Shown piece by piece: positions 1-7,436 of a stretch of DNA of 9,838 nt. Origin of the DNA: Nitrospiraceae bacterium (GTDB taxonomy: Bacteria; Nitrospirota; Nitrospiria; Nitrospirales; Nitrospiraceae). The stretch spans positions 1 to 9,838 of the forward strand of contig JAICXS010000040.1 of assembly GCA_025934615.1 (NCBI GenBank). The letters are read 5' to 3'. Both the position numbers and the translations under genes were made by a program. How positions within the stretch are numbered: position 1 is the stretch's first letter; the number at the start of each line of letters is the position of its first letter. A model generated the notes under the pieces. The model was not told the DNA's origin and did not search any database. It saw only the letters and a program-made list of their open reading frames with translations.

Positions 1-237
1 GGCGGCAAAGTTGTGCGCGCCTGGGCGTTCGAAGGAGATGCCGATCCAACGGCGATCACGAGCAACAGCTTTTCATTGGAATGGCCGCCTCGGTCGGGAC
101 AGCAGCAGGCCTTTCCAGAAGTCGATCGCGCGGCATGGTTTTCCCTCGAGGAGGCAAAAGAACGCATCTTCAAAGGGCAGGTCTCGTTTTTAGTGGAACT
201 TCAACGCGTGTGTACCGATCGGTCGGCTTTAGAGTAA
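1..237 (+). CDS. NUDIX hydrolase, C-terminal part (5' end outside window)
   Basis: This is an open frame from base 1 to a TAA at 235-237 (78 residues visible), so the start and the NUDIX box itself lie outside the window. The visible part has the pattern of the COG4119-type predicted NUDIX NTP pyrophosphohydrolases: GGKVVRAWAFEGD, then a short SNSFSLEWPPRSG stretch, then FPEVDRAAWFSLEEAKERI, and a tail ending in a helix. Family members hydrolyse nucleoside-diphosphate-linked compounds in the cytoplasm; the actual substrate cannot be told from this fragment. Because the catalytic REXXEE segment is not visible, activity cannot be confirmed. The gene converges on the lytic transglycosylase gene, with a candidate terminator between them. 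The family assignment rests on remembered sequence pattern and is fairly secure. Confidence 0.8.
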   Translation, partial: GGKVVRAWAFEGDADPTAITSNSFSLEWPPRSGQQQAFPEVDRAAWFSLEEAKERIFKGQVSFLVELQRVCTDRSALE

Positions 238-323
238 GAGGACAGATGCTCGAGCAATGCGGGAACGAAGCTGGGGAAAGAGCGCGTCTTAATGAGTACG
301 ACGCCGTCTTGGTAGGGCACGGA

Positions 324-352
324 GTGGGTGCGGATATGCCCACCATTTTTTT
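324..352 (+). terminator. Candidate rho-independent terminator after the NUDIX gene
   Basis: GTGGGTG (324-330) can pair with TGCCCAC (337-343) around a 6-base loop, giving five Watson-Crick pairs plus two G-T wobbles. After CA comes a run of seven T (346-352). The arrangement fits a plus-strand intrinsic terminator about 90 bases past the NUDIX stop. The stem is short, so efficiency is uncertain. There is no T run on the other side, so it would not serve the convergent gene. Confidence 0.5.
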
Positions 353-361
353 CGCATCCTG

Positions 362-1081
362 CTAGGCATGCGTTCGGAAGACTTTATAATACCGTTCAGT
401 CCGCGACACAGGAATGGGCTCACACAACAGTTCCGACAGGGGCAGTGCTCGATTGCAATCCGGCGCATCAGGCATGTGCGCACAATACACTCTTCGTACC
501 TTGGGGACATAGGATAACGCGCCATTGTAGCCGGCGACCGCGCGCCATGTCGGCCCATGCCTGCCGATTTGCTCCCGAAGAATGATACCGGCGAACTGCA
601 AGTTGGTGCAGGGATCCAAGGCCCGAATGGAAGCCATGCCGGTCCGTTGTTCCAATACCGGAAGATTCCGACTGTTCACCTGAGCCAAACCGACATCGAA
701 ACGAATCTGTTGGCGTTCGAGCGCATCCAGTTGTGCCACCGCCGCGGTGTACGTAGGCGCTTTGTAGGAACGACGCATCCCCTGATGATCGAACCAGCCG
801 AAGGCATAAGGATGGTCGCCCGATTCCACGGTCACAATCGCTTGCAAGAGCGCCGGGTCGACTTCACTGAAAAAGGCGGCTTCCCGCAAGCACTGCGACC
901 AAGTGTTGATCGAAACCTCGCCGAGATGAAGGGACAGGATCACGCGTTGGACACGAATATCCGGACTCCACGATGCCCATGCCATGCCGGTGGCGAATAA
1001 GAGAAGACAGACGAACATCGCCGTCCGGATACGGGAGGCGCCGTAGCGCCGTGAGAGTTTAGAGCCAACTAGCTGTCGCAT
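362..1081 (-). CDS. Lytic transglycosylase, SLT-domain protein
   Basis: The 239-residue product begins with a basic segment (residues 1-20) and a hydrophobic stretch (22-36, FVCLLLFATGMAWA), which fits a signal peptide or N-terminal anchor and so export to the periplasm. The rest matches the soluble lytic transglycosylase (SLT) fold. It has a catalytic glutamate in AIVTVESGDHP (Glu86), the motif GLAQVNSRNL (131-140), PCTNLQFAGIILRE (157-170) and AGYNGA (183-188). Such enzymes cleave the glycan strand of peptidoglycan to 1,6-anhydro muropeptides. The compact single-domain layout resembles the VirB1/IagB-type enzymes, but no secretion or pilus genes are visible nearby. Four cysteines after residue 150 may form disulfides. 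Start: the ATG at 1081 keeps the basic n-region; the next ATG (codon 22) would remove it. No Shine-Dalgarno is seen, and a good promoter lies directly against the start (see separate entry). Confidence 0.85.
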   Translation of the reverse strand: MRQLVGSKLSRRYGASRIRTAMFVCLLLFATGMAWASWSPDIRVQRVILSLHLGEVSINTWSQCLREAAFFSEVDPALLQAIVTVESGDHPYAFGWFDHQGMRRSYKAPTYTAAVAQLDALERQQIRFDVGLAQVNSRNLPVLEQRTGMASIRALDPCTNLQFAGIILREQIGRHGPTWRAVAGYNGALSYVPKVRRVYCAHMPDAPDCNRALPLSELLCEPIPVSRTERYYKVFRTHA

Positions 1082-1089
1082 AGAGAACT

Positions 1090-1118
1090 ATCATAAGATA
1101 CCCTTAGATTCTTTTCAA
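1090..1118 (-). promoter_or_regulatory. Sigma-70-type promoter for the lytic transglycosylase gene
   Basis: Read on the minus strand, TTGAAA (1118-1113) and TATGAT (1095-1090) are separated by exactly 17 bases; each box has five of six consensus bases. Transcription would begin near 1082-1084, i.e. at or within a few bases of the ATG at 1081. It occupies most of the 45-base gap to the divergent phosphatase gene. It was found by eye and has no experimental support. Confidence 0.6.
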
Positions 1119-1126
1119 ATCAGGCC

Positions 1127-1636
1127 ATGATACGGCTCGTTATGCCATCGATTCTCTTCATCTGCAGCGGGAACATCTTTCGAAGCATGGTCGCCGAATA
1201 TGCGTTGAAAGCTTTACTTGGGCCGACCTCGCCGTACATCGTTGGCTCGGCCGGCATCGAAGCCCTTCCTGCCGCTATCCATCCCGTAATCGTCGGTCAC
1301 CTCCTGACGAAAGGCAGCGACCCGTCCAAGCACGTGCAGCGCAAACTCTCACAAGAGCTGCTCAATGAGGTCACGCTGCCTGTCGCGATGGGACTCAACC
1401 ACTCTGACTTTATCCGACAGCACTTCAATCGTGACGTCCGGCTCTTCAACGAGATTTGTTTTCAGAAACGTGAGCCTATCCTCGATCTGCACGAGGCTAT
1501 CCCGGACTGGCAGCTCAATCTCGTGGCGTCACGGGATTATGTAATTTCCGTCATCGATTACATCTGGAACACGATGCCGATTTTTCTCGCCACATTGTCG
1601 GACATGGACCATACGCCCAAGAACAGACCTACTTAG
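1127..1636 (+). CDS. Low-molecular-weight protein tyrosine phosphatase-like protein
   Basis: The 169-residue cytoplasmic protein starts with the LMW-PTP/arsenate reductase signature ILFICSGNIFRSMVAEY. Cys13 and Arg19 form the CX5R phosphate loop and Ser20 follows. The family's next conserved block, VGSAGIEALP (39-48), is also present. The general-acid loop is probably at IPDW (Asp127), where the usual Pro after Asp is replaced by Trp. Such enzymes dephosphorylate phosphotyrosine proteins or, in a related branch, reduce arsenate; no ars genes are nearby, so phosphatase activity is the better guess. Length is slightly above the usual ~150 residues because of a polar tail. ATG at 1127 is used here; an ATG at 1142 (codon 6) would keep the whole domain, and neither has a convincing ribosome site. 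The gene is divergent from the transglycosylase and converges on ntrX. Confidence 0.8.
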   Translation: MIRLVMPSILFICSGNIFRSMVAEYALKALLGPTSPYIVGSAGIEALPAAIHPVIVGHLLTKGSDPSKHVQRKLSQELLNEVTLPVAMGLNHSDFIRQHFNRDVRLFNEICFQKREPILDLHEAIPDWQLNLVASRDYVISVIDYIWNTMPIFLATLSDMDHTPKNRPT

Positions 1637-1652
1637 CGATAGCGAGAAGCGG

Positions 1653-1686
1653 GGAAGAAGCCTCCCTACGGACCGGCTACTCTTCC
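1653..1686. terminator. Stem-loop at the phosphatase/ntrX convergent junction
   Basis: GGAAGA plus AGCC (1653-1662) can pair with GGCT (1675-1678) and TCTTCC (1681-1686), with a two-base bulge and a 12-base loop. It lies between the two convergent stops and covers the ntrX stop codon. There is no T run on either side, so termination is only a possibility, perhaps bidirectional or factor-assisted. Confidence 0.25.
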
Positions 1687-3077
1687 GGACGCAGCTCGAT
1701 ATTTAAGAGTTTAATTTTGCGATGGAGGTGACTGCGCTCGATCTGGAGGTCATCGGCTGTGCGGGAGACGTTCCCGTTATGTTCCCGTAGCTTTCGGCCG
1801 ATATATTCCCGTTCAAACGCATTGCGCGCGTCCCGCAGCGAATCGTAATGTTTCCCGGCCAGCGCCGATCCGGTGGAAGTGGCGGGCTGTCCTCCCGCGG
1901 GAACCGCAGAGGGACGTACTTGCATAAACAAGGCGGCATGCGACGCGTCAATGACCGAGGCGGGCACCATGATCATGAGGCGCTCGATCAAATTGCGCAG
2001 TTCACGAATATTGCCGTGCCACTCGTACTGCTTGAGCAGCTCCAATGCGTCCGGAGTGATGTCCTTCGGTTTCAGACCCTGCTCTTCCGCATGCGCTTGC
2101 AAAAAATGTCGGACTAACAAGGGAATATCCTCCGGCCGTTCCCGCAAGGGCGGCACTTCGATCGGGAGGACGTTGAGCCGGTAGAATAAATCGTCCCGAA
2201 AATTGCCTTTGCCGATTTCCTGCGCCAAATCCTTGTTCGATGCCGCGATTACCCGCACATCGACCTTGATCAGCTTCGTGCCTCCCACCCGCGTGAATTG
2301 CTGCTCCTGTAAGACACGCAGCACTTTGGCCTGCGTATTGAGGCTCATATCGCCGATTTCGTCCAAAAAAAGCGTGCCGCCGTCGGCCTGTTCGAATTGC
2401 CCGCGCTTCTGTACGGTGGCTCCGGTAAACGCGCCACGTTCGTGTCCGAGCAATTCGCTTTCGATCAAATTTTCTGGAATGGCCGCGCAATTGACGGCTA
2501 CAAACAGTCTGTCTCGCCGAGGACTGGCCGCATGAATGGCGCGGGCGACCAATTCCTTGCCCGTTCCATTTTCACCTGAAATGAGCACGCGGCCATTGGT
2601 GGGACCAGCGGTGGCAATCAATTGACGAAGCCGCTGCATCGCAGGAGAGGTCCCGACCAGTTCGAACCGTCGTTCGACTTTTATTCGAAGATTCTGATTT
2701 TCTTCCTCCAAACGCCGTTGATCCAGGGCATGGCGGATTCGGAGTGTCACATTTTCCAACGACAGCGGTTTCTCGATGTAATCGTAGGCGCCCAGCTTGA
2801 TCGCCTTGACGGCCGTTTCTATGGATCCATGACCGGACATCATCACGATCAGCAGTTTCGGCATCTGCTCTCGCGCACGTTTCAAGGTTTCGAGTCCGTC
2901 CATCTCAGGCATCCAAATATCCAACAGCATCAGATCGGGCGGCTCAGAGATCAATGTCTTCAATGCCTCGGCGCCGCTCTTGGAGACCGTCACTTGATAT
3001 CCTTCGTCCTCAAGAATAGGGCTCAGCGAGTTTAAAATCGCTATTTCATCATCGACAATCAGAATGGATTCGGACAT
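1677..3077 (-). CDS. ntrX: NtrX-type sigma-54-dependent response regulator
   Basis: The 466-residue protein has the three-part layout of NtrC-family activators. A receiver domain (1-120) has the acidic pair Asp9/Asp10, phospho-acceptor Asp53 and Lys103. The AAA+ domain (about 139-370) has Walker A GENGTGKE (168-175), the sigma-54-contacting GAFTGA loop (215-220), Walker B GGTLFLDE (233-240), the arginine-containing FRDDLFYRLNV (293-303) and sensor II WHGNIREL (353-360). A linker rich in Ala, Pro, Gly and Ser follows, then a Fis-type helix-turn-helix (about 416-460). All key residues are intact, so it should hydrolyse ATP to open sigma-54 promoters when phosphorylated. The NtrX assignment rests on domain order and on the adjacent NtrY-type kinase, its likely phosphodonor. 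GAGG lies four bases before the ATG. Targets cannot be told from this window. Confidence 0.9.
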   Translation of the reverse strand: MSESILIVDDEIAILNSLSPILEDEGYQVTVSKSGAEALKTLISEPPDLMLLDIWMPEMDGLETLKRAREQMPKLLIVMMSGHGSIETAVKAIKLGAYDYIEKPLSLENVTLRIRHALDQRRLEEENQNLRIKVERRFELVGTSPAMQRLRQLIATAGPTNGRVLISGENGTGKELVARAIHAASPRRDRLFVAVNCAAIPENLIESELLGHERGAFTGATVQKRGQFEQADGGTLFLDEIGDMSLNTQAKVLRVLQEQQFTRVGGTKLIKVDVRVIAASNKDLAQEIGKGNFRDDLFYRLNVLPIEVPPLRERPEDIPLLVRHFLQAHAEEQGLKPKDITPDALELLKQYEWHGNIRELRNLIERLMIMVPASVIDASHAALFMQVRPSAVPAGGQPATSTGSALAGKHYDSLRDARNAFEREYIGRKLREHNGNVSRTADDLQIERSHLHRKIKLLNIELRPEE

Positions 3078-3098
3078 GGATCCTCGAGTGTTGTGTCT

Positions 3099-3143
3099 AG
3101 CCGTCAGCTTTCAGCGATCAGGCGGCTAAATGCTGGGGCTGAC
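3099..3143. repeat. Short TCAGC repeats and inverted repeat between ntrY and ntrX
   Basis: The 75-base gap between the kinase stop and the regulator start holds three heptamers in tandem, TCAGCTT, TCAGCGA and TCAGGCG (3104-3124). GTCAGC (3103-3108) and GCTGAC (3138-3143) form an inverted repeat around them, and AGCCG (3099-3103) can pair with CGGCT (3123-3127). It may be a small REP-like element or an RNA stem-loop affecting relative expression of the two genes; function is unknown. Confidence 0.4.
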
Positions 3144-3152
3144 AGCGTTTTG

Positions 3153-5528
3153 CTATACCGGTAATTCAAAGGTGAACACGGCGCCCTTCGGCTGGTTATT
3201 GGCCGCCTGAATTTGTCCGTCATGATCGGTGATGATACGATGGACGATCGCCAACCCCAGTCCCGTCCCGGTTTTCTTTCGTGAAAAATACGGCACGAAC
3301 AAGCGTTCCTGATCTTCAGGGTTAATCCCCATTCCCTCATCGGCGACGGACACGATCGCGCGATGTTTTCTCGTATCGTACCGCGTCGTCACGAGCACGC
3401 GCCCCTTCTGGTTCATTGCTTGGATGGCATTGTCGAACAGGTTGACGAAGACACGTTTGAGCTGCTCTTTATCGAAGTTCAGGAGCGGGAGGGAGTCGTC
3501 CAGCTTCAACTGAAATTCAATGTCGCGATGCGCTCCACTGTAGAGGGGAATGACTTCACGCATCACGTCATGGAGGGACTGGCGGGCCATTTGCGGCAAC
3601 GGCAACCGGGCGAATTTTGAGAATTCATCGATCATCTGCTTGAGGCTCCCGACCTCGTTGACGATCACTTCGGTCGTTTCGTTAAAGATCGCCTCGAAAT
3701 CCGTGGATTTTTCAAAGAACTTCTTGCGAAGTCGTTGTGCGGACAATTGGATCGGCGTGAGTGGATTCTTAATCTCATGCGCCACGCGGCGGGCGACCTC
3801 CTGCCAGGCAGCCACCTTTTGCACCTTGATCAATTCCGTCAAATCTTCAAACACCAGCACGAACCCGAGGTCCTCCCCGGCCTCATTCCGCATCCGTGAT
3901 AGGTTCAATCCCACGGTCAGAAATTTGCCTTCGATTTCCATCTGACCTTCGAGTGTGAGACTGTCACGGCCATCCACTAACATCCGATCGTAAGCCGTCT
4001 GGAACAGATCCAACCCACGAGCCTTAAATGCTTCGTTCACAGGTCGATCCCGAAGCGCCTCCCCCGTCACACCAAGGATACGTTCGGCGGAGGGATTGAA
4101 CGTCGTGATCGTTCCGCTTCGATCGATGGACAAGACTCCCGCCGCAATCGTATCGACTACGGCTTGCGTATAGGCCCGCCGGTCATCGAGCTCCTGATTC
4201 GACCGGGTCAGCGAGGTGTTCGCTTCTTCCAATTTGGATTTGCTTATCCGCAAATCCTGCGTCATGCGGTTAAAGGAGTCGACGAGCGTGCCGATTTCAT
4301 CGGTGGCTTTCGCTTTGATCTGCACGTTCAAGTTCCCTCGGGCAATCGCATTGGTCGCCTCCGCCAGGCGTTGGATCGGCACCGTAATGCTGCGGGCGAC
4401 ATAAAACCCGAACCAGGTCGCACCAAACAAAATCATCAAGGTAATGCCGCCGACAAACAGATAGGCGGCTGCTTTGATCGGATTCTTCATCGCCTTAATT
4501 TGCTTGTACTCGTTATATTGACGGGCAATCGCTTCCCATTTGGCGAGCAACGATTCCGGTAAATAATCATCGACGACTACGACACCGGCCACCGCGCCGT
4601 GCTTCATATTGGACGGAATCGGGACACCGGCCCGAATCAAACGACCCGTCTGCGATTCCTGAACCGAGGTCAATTCACGATTGCTGTTCAACACTTGCAA
4701 GACGAGTTGGCCGACGGGCAAATCGAGTACCGTAGCCGGGACGTCCGGGTTGAGGGTCTTCGTCAGCGTCTCCATTTTCGGGGAGAACACTTCCACGCCG
4801 GCGACATCGTGTTCGGCGCGTTTGCGCGCCATTGCGGCCACGAGGAGATCGCGCTGCTCCGGAGTCAGCATATCTTCCCGAAAAATCTCCCGGCCGATCG
4901 CCCGCGCACTATTCACCGCCAAGGCGATATGGCCGTCGCGGTACATGCGCGCGACTTCGTGCGAATCCTTGAGCACCTGTTCGACCTGCGTGTTGAACCA
5001 CATGTCCACGGCCTTATTGACCAGACCGCTCGCCACGACCGCGAGCAGGACCGTCGGAATCAACGCGAAGCCGATAAAGGCCGCAACAAGTTTTGTCCGG
5101 AAACCGGAGCCCAATAAGCGATGACGACGCTCAAAATAGGTCTTAATCAGATTGCGGGATAAGAGCAGCGTCAGCACGACCAAGCCGATCAAGTCCAAGT
5201 TGATCAACAGCAACACGAATGCATAATTGGCCGTCGGCAGCAGAGAATCCGGCTCGGCTGCGCCCGGTGTGCCATATTTGGAGTAATACAGGGTCAGGAC
5301 GAGCGAGGGAACCAACAGGAGTAAGACAATCCACACCGGCCGAAGATGCGGGCCTCGTCGGTCGGGTTCGCTCATGACTTCTTCAGGTCGCATCACCGTG
5401 TCTTCCCCAGGACTGGTCGTCTCAAAGGCAAGCGGTGAAGCAGGCCTGATCGCGGAAGCGAGGGAAGAATCCTTCGGCTGCAAAGATCCGGCCCTCGATT
5501 CCGATTGTGAATGCAACCGATCTGCCAT
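3153..5528 (-). CDS. ntrY: NtrY-type membrane sensor histidine kinase
   Basis: A large membrane kinase. Numbering from the GTG at 5531 (one codon before the preferred ATG), a polar N-terminal stretch (1-62) is followed by hydrophobic segments near 65-82, 103-125, 148-172 and 355-378. The loop 173-354 is probably the periplasmic sensor region. Then come HAMP (about 375-430), a coiled linker, PAS (about 450-565), the HisKA box RRVAHEIKNPLTPIQL with phospho-acceptor His585, N box NLFDNAIQAM (697-706), DEGMGI (731-736) and GTGLGLAI (755-762). All catalytic motifs are intact. The order TM-TM-TM-sensor-TM-HAMP-PAS-kinase is that of NtrY. It should autophosphorylate and pass phosphate to the NtrX encoded next. 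Start: GGAG lies six bases before the ATG at 5528, which overlaps the previous stop as TGATG, indicating translational coupling; the GTG at 5531 is only three bases from GGAG. A later ATG at 5393 is possible. Confidence 0.88.
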   Translation of the reverse strand: MADRLHSQSESRAGSLQPKDSSLASAIRPASPLAFETTSPGEDTVMRPEEVMSEPDRRGPHLRPVWIVLLLLVPSLVLTLYYSKYGTPGAAEPDSLLPTANYAFVLLLINLDLIGLVVLTLLLSRNLIKTYFERRHRLLGSGFRTKLVAAFIGFALIPTVLLAVVASGLVNKAVDMWFNTQVEQVLKDSHEVARMYRDGHIALAVNSARAIGREIFREDMLTPEQRDLLVAAMARKRAEHDVAGVEVFSPKMETLTKTLNPDVPATVLDLPVGQLVLQVLNSNRELTSVQESQTGRLIRAGVPIPSNMKHGAVAGVVVVDDYLPESLLAKWEAIARQYNEYKQIKAMKNPIKAAAYLFVGGITLMILFGATWFGFYVARSITVPIQRLAEATNAIARGNLNVQIKAKATDEIGTLVDSFNRMTQDLRISKSKLEEANTSLTRSNQELDDRRAYTQAVVDTIAAGVLSIDRSGTITTFNPSAERILGVTGEALRDRPVNEAFKARGLDLFQTAYDRMLVDGRDSLTLEGQMEIEGKFLTVGLNLSRMRNEAGEDLGFVLVFEDLTELIKVQKVAAWQEVARRVAHEIKNPLTPIQLSAQRLRKKFFEKSTDFEAIFNETTEVIVNEVGSLKQMIDEFSKFARLPLPQMARQSLHDVMREVIPLYSGAHRDIEFQLKLDDSLPLLNFDKEQLKRVFVNLFDNAIQAMNQKGRVLVTTRYDTRKHRAIVSVADEGMGINPEDQERLFVPYFSRKKTGTGLGLAIVHRIITDHDGQIQAANNQPKGAVFTFELPV

Positions 5529-6832
5529 CACAAACTCCGGTGACGCCGTGCTGTGGCCCAGGACGCTTCAAACACATGATAGGGCTCTTTCAGCACGGTT
5601 TCAAATGCGGCGCTAAAATCATCAGACCCGGCAACGGTTTCCAAGAGGCGCCGAACCCGAGGCCAGCCATAGCGATGGATAAGCGCCCATGCGGCACTCA
5701 GACTTTCCGCATAGGCCAATCTCGCCTCGTGAGGCGATAGGCTGAGAAAGCTTCCATGTAAGGCATGCAGCGGCGTCAATTCAGTTTCCCGGCCGTCCAT
5801 GATGGTCTCACTCCAGGAGAGCGCTCGACCTTCAAGATACAGGGCGAGGCCTTCGTCCAGCCAGGTCGGCGCATGCCCACGGGCGAGGCGATGCACGAGC
5901 GCGTGCGCATACTCATGGGCCAACGCGGCATCGGCTTCCGGCGAGGCACGAAGGACCCGTCGTGCCGCAATATGAATCTTGCCGTCAAACAGACCGCCAG
6001 CCCATGACGGACTCTCGGTCAACTCCTGAAAGCGACGGTCCGGGTAGAGAATGACGACGATCGCTTCTCCCAATCGAGACGGCAGTTGTTGCTCGATTCG
6101 CCGCGCGAGCGACTCCAAACGCTCAGCCAATCCTTTCAGGTTTCCGCGCTGCGCCACTTCGCATTTTACGATAAAGTGCGGGGTCACGATACGTGTGAAG
6201 CCATCTTCCAATTGCTGCGCGCGCCGCACTCTGAAGAGTCCGTCCTGAATCGAGACATCGTTAGGATTGAGTGTCGACGCCGACTCGTAATGGCGGAGAG
6301 CTTCATCCAGGCGATCGCGCATAAATGCCAGATCGCCTAATAAGGTATGCGCCTGTTCCAGCGCCGCATTGAGGTGAAGCGCCCGCTTCAGATTGACGCT
6401 CGCGGTGTCATATTGCTCTAAGCGAAAATGGCTCAGACCAAGGCCAAGGAAGAGCCGCGGATCGTCCGGCAAAGTGCCCTTGGCCTTGTTCAAGGCGCGA
6501 ATAGCTCCATGGTAGTCACCGCTTCGGATAAGCGCCCATCCGGTATCGAGGTCTGCACGTTCCCGGTCAGACACTGTGGCAGCCCGGGGAATGGATACTG
6601 AAATAACTTCCGTGAGATCGGATGGCATGATGGGGAGGCGGCGCGGGGAAACAACAGCTCTCTCTATCGCCCGCCTTTCCTGGAATTGAGCCGGCGTCCC
6701 TTCCGCTTTCAGGTAGACTTGAAGCGCATGCCCTGGGACGTGCGCCGACCAGCAGCCGTTCGCGATCCACCCTACGAGCAGTCCGACTCCGAGAAGAACG
6801 ATACTGAGCATGGTCATGGAATGACGAGGCAC
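5528..6832 (-). CDS. TPR-repeat protein with Peptidase_MA-type zinc metallopeptidase domain
   Basis: The product is 434 residues from the GTG at 6832; ATG codons at 6817 and 6811 are alternatives and none has a clear ribosome site. A hydrophobic segment (about 8-25) gives an export signal or anchor; IANGC ending at Cys27 is a weak, non-standard lipobox. Residues 92-192 contain about three tetratricopeptide repeats (for example the unit near 125-158). The C-terminal domain carries LAHEYAHALVHRLARGH with the zinc motif HEYAH (306-310) and WLDEG, whose Glu327 is the likely third ligand. This is the gluzincin pattern of the Peptidase_MA family. The protein is probably a periplasmic or membrane-anchored protease with a TPR partner-binding part. 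Its TGA overlaps the kinase ATG. A short stem (GAAGG 6870-6874 with CCTTC 6881-6885) sits in the 67-base gap to the upstream DUF1844 gene, but it is weak. Substrate and actual protease activity are unknown. Confidence 0.82.
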   Translation of the reverse strand: MPRHSMTMLSIVLLGVGLLVGWIANGCWSAHVPGHALQVYLKAEGTPAQFQERRAIERAVVSPRRLPIMPSDLTEVISVSIPRAATVSDRERADLDTGWALIRSGDYHGAIRALNKAKGTLPDDPRLFLGLGLSHFRLEQYDTASVNLKRALHLNAALEQAHTLLGDLAFMRDRLDEALRHYESASTLNPNDVSIQDGLFRVRRAQQLEDGFTRIVTPHFIVKCEVAQRGNLKGLAERLESLARRIEQQLPSRLGEAIVVILYPDRRFQELTESPSWAGGLFDGKIHIAARRVLRASPEADAALAHEYAHALVHRLARGHAPTWLDEGLALYLEGRALSWSETIMDGRETELTPLHALHGSFLSLSPHEARLAYAESLSAAWALIHRYGWPRVRRLLETVAGSDDFSAAFETVLKEPYHVFEASWATARRHRSL

Positions 6833-6899
6833 TGCGCGGCGGTTGAGGGCTGGGAGCGCCGACTATCGAGAAGGAACGAACCTTCGCTCGTCGAGAGCG

Positions 6900-7334
6900 C
6901 TACGATGAATGAGGCGCATGCGTTCCAGAGGCCGCATCGACGTATTTCATCCGCAGCGCATAGAGCATGTCGGTCAGGACCGCCTGCTCATCCGTCGCCA
7001 AGTTCCCTCGGGTCTTGCTCTCCAACATTGAAAGAATGTCGATAATTTCTTTGGCTTGGGGCAAGTTGACGGGCATCTGCCCTTGTTGCGGATCGAGTTT
7101 CTCCCCCATCAACATCATCGCCGACGTACTGAGGGAAAAGATAAAACCGGAAAAGGTGACGGGTACGGCGCCCTCATGGCTTGGGGCCGTCTGTGGTGCG
7201 GGGTCGCCATGAGTAACAGGTCGGGACGGCGCGGAGGAAGGAGGGGTTGCCGCAGTGACGTGAACTTTTTCCTTGTCGTCCCCATGACCGCGACGATCAC
7301 GGATGACAAACGCTTTTGATTCTTCTTCGCTCAT
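6900..7334 (-). CDS. DUF1844 domain-containing protein
   Basis: A 144-residue soluble protein. Residues 1-60 are polar and rich in Pro, Ala and Ser, beginning with a short FVIRDRRG segment that is usual at the N terminus of this family. Residues 61-132 match DUF1844: FSGFIFSLSTSAMMLMGE, a short link, then NLPQAKEIIDILSMLESKTRG and a final helix ending in LYALRMKYV. The family has no established function; the domain looks fully helical. A downstream cysteine or catalytic motif is absent, so a binding or structural role is more likely than an enzymatic one. The gene is first in a same-strand run with the TPR-peptidase, ntrY and ntrX, 67 bases before the peptidase gene, so it may share their transcript. 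GATGAG just before the ATG is a weak ribosome site. Confidence 0.82.
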   Translation of the reverse strand: MSEEESKAFVIRDRRGHGDDKEKVHVTAATPPSSAPSRPVTHGDPAPQTAPSHEGAVPVTFSGFIFSLSTSAMMLMGEKLDPQQGQMPVNLPQAKEIIDILSMLESKTRGNLATDEQAVLTDMLYALRMKYVDAASGTHAPHSS

Positions 7335-7401
7335 CTCATCAACACCGTCAATCTATGAATCTATCCATGCAGAAGCTCTCACGTTTTTACCATAGGGCAG
7401 A

Positions 7402-7430
7402 TTGAATCGCAAATGGAAATCCATAATAAT
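7402..7430 (+). promoter_or_regulatory. Candidate sigma-70-type promoter for mazG
   Basis: TTGAAT (7402-7407) and AATAAT (7425-7430) are separated by exactly 17 bases and match four and five of six consensus bases. Transcription would begin near 7437, leaving a leader of about 85 bases before the mazG start, which coincides with the folded element below. I found no equally good promoter for the divergent DUF1844 gene in this region. Confidence 0.4.
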
Positions 7431-7436
7431 GTAGTG

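Noticed and set aside
557..1000. 147-codon plus-strand frame opposite the lytic transglycosylase
   Set aside because: Antisense shadow of a gene with clear catalytic motifs; no motif or ribosome site of its own.
2002..2490. 162-codon open frame in another frame inside ntrX
   Set aside because: Shadow of the ntrX reading frame; composition is Arg/Gly-rich, typical of an out-of-frame translation of a GC-rich gene.
7353..7424. Minus-strand 23-codon peptide upstream of the DUF1844 gene
   Set aside because: It overlaps the candidate mazG promoter and has no Shine-Dalgarno; too short to support without conservation data.
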